Shown: positions 59,768 through 64,000 of the stretch, one piece after another
Position numbering within the stretch: the stretch's first letter is position 1
Layout: every line of letters starts with the position of its first letter
Assembly (NCBI RefSeq): GCF_039839375.1
Contig: NZ_JBDOQU010000019.1
Location: 18,220 to 82,219, forward strand
Source of the DNA: JBDOQU01 sp039839375
GTDB lineage: Bacteria > Pseudomonadota > Alphaproteobacteria > DSM-16000 > Inquilinaceae
DNA length: 64,000 bases
Direction of reading: 5' to 3'
The notes under the pieces: model-generated
Told to the model about the DNA's origin: nothing
What the model saw: only the letters and a program-made list of their open reading frames with translations
The model's database searches: none
Position numbers and translations under genes: made by a program

Positions 59768-60907
59768 ATGGATTTCTCGCTCAGCCACGACCAGCGCGCC
59801 TTCCAGGACATGGCGCGGACGTTCGCCGCGACGGAGCTGGCGCCGAACGCGGCGGAGTGGGACGAGCAGTCGATATTCCCCGTCGAAACGCTGCGCAAAG
59901 CTGCCGAACTCGGCCTCGCCGGCATCTATTGCCGCGAGGATCATGGCGGTTCGGCGCTCTCCCGCCTGGATGCCGCCATCCTGTTCGAGGAACTGTCGGC
60001 GGGCTGCGTCTCGACGGCAGCCTACCTCTCGATCCACAACATGGTCGGCTGGATGATCGACCGGTTCGGCAGCGAGGAGCACCGGGCCCGCTTCCTGCCG
60101 CCGCTCATGGGCATGGAGCATCTGGCCAGCTATTGCCTGACGGAGCCCGGCTCCGGTTCCGACGCCGGGTCGCTGAAGACCCGCGCGGCGCGGGACGGCG
60201 ACCATTACGTGCTGGACGGATCGAAGGCGTTCATCTCCGGCGGCTCGGTCTCCGACCTCTACCTGGTGATGGCCCGCACCGGCGGGGACGGGCCGAAGGG
60301 CGTCTCGGCCTTCCTGGTGGAGAACGGGACGCCCGGCCTCTCCTTCGGCAAGAAGGAGAAGAAGATGGGCTGGAACAGCCAGCCCACCGCCGCCGTCATC
60401 CTGGAGAATTGCCGCGTTCCTGCCGCCAACCTGCTGGGGGCGGAGGGGGATGGCTTCACCTTCGCGATGAAGGGGCTGGATGGCGGGCGCGTCAACATCG
60501 CCGCCTGCTCGCTCGGCGGGGCCAGGGCCTGCCTGGAGGCCGCGACCGCCTATCTGAAGGAGCGCCGGCAGTTCGGCCGGCCGCTGGCGGAATTCCAGGC
60601 GCTCCAGTTCAAGCTGGCCGACATGGCGACCGATCTCGCGGCCGCGCGGCTGATGGTCCACCGGGCCGCGACCGCGCTGGACGAGGACGATCCCGACCGC
60701 ACGCAGATCTGCGCCATGGCGAAAAGGTTCGCGACCGATGTCGGCTTCCGGATCTGCAACGATGCGCTGCAGCTCCATGGCGGCTACGGCTATATCAAGG
60801 AATATCCGATCGAACGATTCGTTCGCGACCTTCGGGTCCACCAGATCCTGGAGGGCACGAACGAAATCATGCGCCTGATCGTGGCGCGGAAGCTGCTCTC
60901 CGCCTGA
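59768..60907 (+). CDS. Isobutyryl-CoA dehydrogenase-like acyl-CoA dehydrogenase
   Basis: A 379-residue flavoprotein of the acyl-CoA dehydrogenase family. CLTEPGSGSDAGSLKTRA and the FAD segment SGGSVSDLYLVMART are typical; the catalytic Glu is in ILEGTNEIMR. The SIHNMVGWMI stretch resembles isobutyryl-CoA dehydrogenases (ACAD8-like). The next two genes encode later steps of valine breakdown, which supports that substrate. The product would be methacrylyl-CoA. Its hydratase and methylmalonate-semialdehyde dehydrogenase are not in the window. Confidence 0.9.
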   Translation: MDFSLSHDQRAFQDMARTFAATELAPNAAEWDEQSIFPVETLRKAAELGLAGIYCREDHGGSALSRLDAAILFEELSAGCVSTAAYLSIHNMVGWMIDRFGSEEHRARFLPPLMGMEHLASYCLTEPGSGSDAGSLKTRAARDGDHYVLDGSKAFISGGSVSDLYLVMARTGGDGPKGVSAFLVENGTPGLSFGKKEKKMGWNSQPTAAVILENCRVPAANLLGAEGDGFTFAMKGLDGGRVNIAACSLGGARACLEAATAYLKERRQFGRPLAEFQALQFKLADMATDLAAARLMVHRAATALDEDDPDRTQICAMAKRFATDVGFRICNDALQLHGGYGYIKEYPIERFVRDLRVHQILEGTNEIMRLIVARKLLSA

Positions 60908-60942
60908 GGCGGAGGCGATCCCAACTTTCAAGAAAAAGAAGA

Positions 60943-62019
60943 ATGAGCCAGGACGTCCAAAAGGAAACGCGCGGCCCCGTCGGCCTCATCACGCTCAACC
61001 GTCCCCGGACGCTGAACGCCCTCAGCCTGGACATGATCCGGGAGATCGATCCCCTCCTGAAGGAGTGGGCGCGGGACGATTCCATCCATGCCGTGGTGAT
61101 CCGGGGGGAAGGGGAGCGGGCGTTCTGCGCCGGCGGCGACGTCCGGGCGGTCTGGGATTCCGGCCGCGCCGAAAGCGGGGCGGGGGCCATGACGCGGGAT
61201 TTCTTCCGGGAGGAATACATCCTCAACCACCGCGTCCACAGGTTCCCGAAGCCGTTCGTGGCTCTGGTCGACGGCATCTCCATGGGCGGCGGCGTCGGGC
61301 TGTCCATCCACGGTTCTCACCGCGTGGTGACGGAGCGCACGATGTTCGCCATGCCGGAAACCGGGATCGGGCTGGTGCCGGATATCGGCGGCGGCTGGTT
61401 CCTGCCGCGCTTTCCGGGCGCGACGGGAACCTTCCTCGGCCTCACCGGCGCGCGTCTCAAATCCGCGGACTGCCTCTATGTCGGCTACGGCACCCATCAC
61501 GTCCCGGCCGACCGGATCGAGGAACTGACGGTGGCCCTGTCATCCGCCCCCTATGGCGACGATCCGCACGCCGCGATCGATTCGGTGCTGGCGGAATTCC
61601 ACGTCGACGCCGGACCCGCCCCGCTGGCCGACGCGCGGGACGCCATCGACCGCTGCTTCGCCGGCGACAGCGTCGAATCCATCCTCGGCGCGCTGGAGGC
61701 CGAAGGCGGCGCCTGGGCGGAGGAGCAATTATCAATCCTCGCCCGCCTGTCGCCGACCAGCCTCCGGCTCGCCTTGCGCCAGATCAGGCAGGGTCGGGAG
61801 ATGAGCTATGAGGAGGTGGTGACGATGGAATACCGCCTCAGCCAGGGCTGCATGGCCGGCCACGATTTCTACGAGGGCATCCGCGCGCTGCTGGTCGACA
61901 AGGACCGCAATCCGCGCTGGAATCCGTCCGCTCTCGGCGACGTTGACCAGGCTCTGGTCGACCGGCATTTCGCGGTCCCGGCCGACGGCGACCTCGTGCT
62001 ATCGCCGGAACCGGCCTGA
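60943..62019 (+). CDS. 3-Hydroxyisobutyryl-CoA hydrolase (HIBCH-like)
   Basis: A 358-residue crotonase-fold thioesterase. AFCAGGDVRAVWD and DGISMGGGVGLSIHG form the oxyanion-hole regions, and MPETGIGLVPDIGGGWFLPR carries the catalytic Glu and Asp pattern of HIBCH. The length (longer than enoyl-CoA hydratase by about 100 residues) agrees. It releases 3-hydroxyisobutyrate from its CoA ester, following the dehydrogenase gene by 35 bp in the same operon. I chose the ATG at 60943, where family homology starts. Confidence 0.9.
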   Translation: MSQDVQKETRGPVGLITLNRPRTLNALSLDMIREIDPLLKEWARDDSIHAVVIRGEGERAFCAGGDVRAVWDSGRAESGAGAMTRDFFREEYILNHRVHRFPKPFVALVDGISMGGGVGLSIHGSHRVVTERTMFAMPETGIGLVPDIGGGWFLPRFPGATGTFLGLTGARLKSADCLYVGYGTHHVPADRIEELTVALSSAPYGDDPHAAIDSVLAEFHVDAGPAPLADARDAIDRCFAGDSVESILGALEAEGGAWAEEQLSILARLSPTSLRLALRQIRQGREMSYEEVVTMEYRLSQGCMAGHDFYEGIRALLVDKDRNPRWNPSALGDVDQALVDRHFAVPADGDLVLSPEPA

Positions 62020-62041
62020 ACGAACGGCAAAGGGAGGAAAG

Positions 62042-62929
62042 ATGGCCAGAATCGCTTTCATCGGCCTCGGCAATATGGGGCTGCCGATGGCGCGCAACCT
62101 CGTCGCCGCCGGCCATGAGGTCGCCGGACACGATGTCGCCGCCGCCAATCTGAAGGCAGCGGAATCGGCGGGTCTGCGGGCGGCCTCCTCCCTCTCCGAC
62201 GCGGTGGCGGGGGCGGAGATAATCGTCACCATGCTGCCGGCCGGCGCCCATGTGCGGGAAGTCTATGAGGGCGGGGAGGGGGTGTTCGCCTCGGCCAGGC
62301 AAGGAACGCTCCTGATCGATTCCTCAACCATCGACGTGGCGACGGCCCGCGCGGTCGCCGCGGCGGCGAGGGAGCGCGGCTTCGACATGGTGGACGCGCC
62401 TGTCTCCGGCGGCGTCGGCGGGGCGGAGGCGGGGACGCTGACCTTCATGGTCGGCGGCGAGGACGGGGCGTTCGCGCGGGCGCAGCCCTTCCTCGATATC
62501 ATGGGCAAGACCATCGTCCATGCCGGCGGGCCGGGTAACGGGCAGGCCGCGAAGATCTGCAACAACATGGTGCTGGGCGTCTCGATGATCGCGGTGGCGG
62601 AGGCGTTCGCGCTCGCCGACCGGCTGGGCCTCGATCGCCAGAAGCTGTTCGACATCTCGTCGAAAAGCTCCGGCCAGTGCTGGTCGCTCACGACCTACTG
62701 CCCGGTGCCCGGCCCGGTGCCGACCTCGCCGGCGAATCGGGACTACGCGCCGGGCTTCACGGCGGGAATGATGCTGAAGGATCTGAGGCTGGCGCAGGAA
62801 GCCGCGTCCTCCACCGGCGCGGCCACCCCTCTTGGGGCCGAAGCGGCGGCGCTCTATGCCCTTTTCTGCAATTCTGGCGGACAGCAAGCGGATTTTTCGG
62901 CTATTTTTAAGATGATAGGCGGCGAATGA
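62042..62929 (+). CDS. mmsB: 3-Hydroxyisobutyrate dehydrogenase
   Basis: A 295-residue enzyme of the beta-hydroxyacid dehydrogenase family. GLGNMGLPMARNL (about residues 7-19) binds NAD; DAPVSGGVGGAEAGTLTFM and GNGQAAKICNNM hold the substrate and catalytic Lys motifs. GGGAGGAAAG immediately precedes the ATG. It oxidises 3-hydroxyisobutyrate to methylmalonate semialdehyde, the next step after the HIBCH-like enzyme. It is the last gene of the valine operon. Confidence 0.94.
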   Translation: MARIAFIGLGNMGLPMARNLVAAGHEVAGHDVAAANLKAAESAGLRAASSLSDAVAGAEIIVTMLPAGAHVREVYEGGEGVFASARQGTLLIDSSTIDVATARAVAAAARERGFDMVDAPVSGGVGGAEAGTLTFMVGGEDGAFARAQPFLDIMGKTIVHAGGPGNGQAAKICNNMVLGVSMIAVAEAFALADRLGLDRQKLFDISSKSSGQCWSLTTYCPVPGPVPTSPANRDYAPGFTAGMMLKDLRLAQEAASSTGAATPLGAEAAALYALFCNSGGQQADFSAIFKMIGGE

Positions 62930-63006
62930 TCGACTAATGTCTCAGCACTGATATTATAGCGGCCAACTACCAAGAGACGTCGGTCTGCTGCCAGGAGGAG
63001 GCACGG

Positions 63007-63483
63007 GTGCAACCACCGTACTACAAGAGCATTGTCCTGATCGAACGATTGCACCGCCATTTTCTGGAATTGGTGAAGGCGGAACTTGAGCGCCGGGGCA
63101 TTCAGGACATCAACAACGTGCAGAGCCTGATTCTGTACAATATCGGCACCGACGAATTGACGGTCGGCGAGTTGACGGCGCGCGGCTACTATCTGGGCTC
63201 CAACGTCTCCTACAATGTGAAGAAGATGGTGGAGAACGCCTATCTGGTTCAGGAGCGTTCGCAGCATGACCGCCGTTCGGTCCGCGTCCGCCTGTCGGAG
63301 AAGGGCCTCGACCTCCGGGAGAAGCTGAGCTCGATGTTCGAGCGTCACATCGACGCCTTGGACGAATTCGACCTCAGCGAAAAGACGCTGAACGACCTCA
63401 ACGAGACCCTGCTGCGCCTGGAACGCTTCTGGTCCGGCCGCCTCGGCTACGCCGTCGGCGGCGCGGTTACGCCAGCAGCCTGA
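63007..63483 (+). CDS. MarR-family winged-helix regulator (LdtR-like)
   Basis: A 158-residue MarR-type regulator with a winged helix at about residues 45-105 (ELTVGELTARGYYLGSNVSYN is the helix-turn-helix, and SQHDRRSVRVRLSEKG the wing). Helical dimerisation segments flank it. The GTG at 63007 has AGGAGG 6 bases upstream. The sequence recalls LdtR, which controls cell-wall and stress genes in rhizobia and Liberibacter. It lies 77 bp after mmsB but is probably independent of valine metabolism. Confidence 0.88.
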   Translation: MQPPYYKSIVLIERLHRHFLELVKAELERRGIQDINNVQSLILYNIGTDELTVGELTARGYYLGSNVSYNVKKMVENAYLVQERSQHDRRSVRVRLSEKGLDLREKLSSMFERHIDALDEFDLSEKTLNDLNETLLRLERFWSGRLGYAVGGAVTPAA

Positions 63484-63512
63484 ACCCTTCTCGTCATTCC
63501 GGCCCCCGAGCC

Positions 63513-63735
63513 GGAATCCATGGGCCGGCGCCGCTTCACCGGCGGCGAAGGACCGGACGCGGTTCCGTCAGCCATCGACGCCGCATGGATGCTGGATCAA
63601 GTCCAGCATGACATTGTTTTTATTGGTCATTCCAGACTTGATCTGGAATCCATGGGCCGGCGCCGCTTCACCGGCGGCGAAGGACCGGACGCGGTTCCGT
63701 CAGCCATCGACACCGCATGGATGCCGAATCAAGTC
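63513..63735. repeat. Tandem 132-bp repeat, two units
   Basis: 63513-63603 recurs at 63645-63735 (offset 132). The first 79 bases differ at one position only (63580 G versus 63712 A), then at two more. Each unit starts GGAATCCATGGGCCGG, the end of a dispersed hairpin element that is also seen near 59.58 kb. An open frame runs across the copies, but its protein is only the translated repeat. Confidence 0.85.
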
Positions 63736-63794
63736 TCATAGGCGCTAACTTTGAGGCGCGGACCCAACTTCGCCCTCTCCTGCGAAGCGGGGGA

Positions 63795-63818
63795 GGGATC
63801 GACGTATACGTCGATCCC
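63795..63818. repeat. 24-bp perfect palindrome
   Basis: GGGATCGACGTA followed by TACGTCGATCCC, with no spacer. It sits within a GC-rich dispersed element (CTCTCCTGCGAAGCGGGGGAG) that is similar in style to the 48.1-48.6 kb repeats. Confidence 0.8.
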
Positions 63819-63886
63819 GCGCCATAGGCGTGGGGAGGGTGGGGGAGTTCGGGATACCAGCGCCGCCGCTGGCTTCAAATGTGCAA

Positions 63887-63930
63887 CCGGGAACATTCCT
63901 GACAGTTAGTCCGGATACATTCCTGACAGT
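63887..63930. repeat. Two direct copies of a 20-bp motif, possible IS end
   Basis: 63887-63906 and 63911-63930 match at 18 of 20 positions (consensus CCGGxxACATTCCTGACAGT), 4 bases apart; a third CCGG comes at 63935. Short direct copies like this occur at transposon ends, but no transposase gene is in view; one could begin past the window edge. Confidence 0.6.
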
Positions 63931-63952
63931 CAATCCGGCTGGGGTTCGTGAG

Positions 63953-63990
63953 CCGGTTTGGCGCGGGGCGGCCGCCCCGCGCCAAACCGG
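63953..63990. repeat. 38-bp perfect palindrome near the window end
   Basis: Two 19-bp arms (CCGGTTTGGCGCGGGGCGG and its exact complement) abut with no spacer, followed after GCGGC by TTTT. It could be a very strong terminator or a recombination or transposon end. The neighbouring gene is outside the window. Confidence 0.8.
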
Positions 63991-64000
63991 GCGGCTTTTC

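Noticed and set aside
63513..63735. Possible CRISPR array
   Set aside because: There are only two long, nearly identical units, with no short regular repeats or unique spacers, and no cas genes.
63520..63741. 73-codon frame after the MarR gene
   Set aside because: It only translates the tandem 132-bp repeat and repeats MGRRRFTGGEGPD in each unit; no independent sign of a gene.

Overview
The window is high-GC DNA (about two thirds G+C by eye), densely coded on both strands with many 1-4 bp gene overlaps. It reads as the chromosome of an alphaproteobacterium. The signs are a Mg-type HemB, a Bpt N-end-rule transferase, MotA/MotB with alphaproteobacterial features, dual Ku plus LigD, candidate EcfG-type GGAAC promoters and an LdtR-like MarR regulator. 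I cannot fix the order or genus. I see no rRNA, tRNA, CRISPR array, prophage or intact insertion sequence.

1-11.4 kb: a carbohydrate-uptake and catabolism locus. A minus-strand operon encodes a solute-binding protein, two MalF/MalG-type permeases, an argininosuccinate-lyase-superfamily enzyme, a MalK-type ATPase and a PfkB kinase. Divergent to it are a ROK regulator, a large PIG-L deacetylase and an EamA transporter. A 23-bp palindrome lies between the two arms.

11.5-19.7 kb: a decaprenyl-phosphoryl-D-arabinose (DPA) type pathway: a HAD-UbiA phosphoribosyltransferase, a DprE1-like FAD oxidase and a DprE2-like reductase. Around it are an acyltransferase, a GT-C membrane glycosyltransferase, an SMR-type putative lipid-sugar flippase and an extended SDR. 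Together they suggest D-arabinosylation of an envelope glycan in a proteobacterium. A FUSC-family membrane protein follows.

20.8-31.5 kb: a nine-gene minus-strand operon. It holds a UDP-xylose-synthase-like enzyme, a SAM methyltransferase, three CgeB-like glycosyltransferases in tandem, a GT4 glycosyltransferase, a B12-binding radical SAM protein, a clan GH-A glycosidase fused to an NAD epimerase, and another epimerase. I regard this as the best candidate for an uncharacterised saccharide system.

31.6-43.3 kb: a stress island with topoisomerase IB, a PRC-barrel protein, an ECF sigma factor, YciE/DUF892, an SDR, Ku-LigD, a second Ku and a four-gene membrane-protein operon. GGAAC-N16/17-NNTT elements stand before nearly every transcription unit, including the sigma gene. 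Two divergent gene pairs share back-to-back elements, which suggests one regulon.

43.3-64 kb: mostly housekeeping and metabolic genes: an orphan TRAP binding protein, bpt, motAB, a flavin reductase, threonine ammonia-lyase, a penicillin acylase family protein, an ornithine/lysine-type decarboxylase with an SDR and a hydrolase, an Omp85-like barrel, hemB, a phosphoesterase plus lipid kinase, a three-gene valine-degradation operon and a MarR regulator. Dispersed hairpin repeats fill the gaps at 48.1-48.6, 59.4-59.8 and 63.5-64.0 kb.
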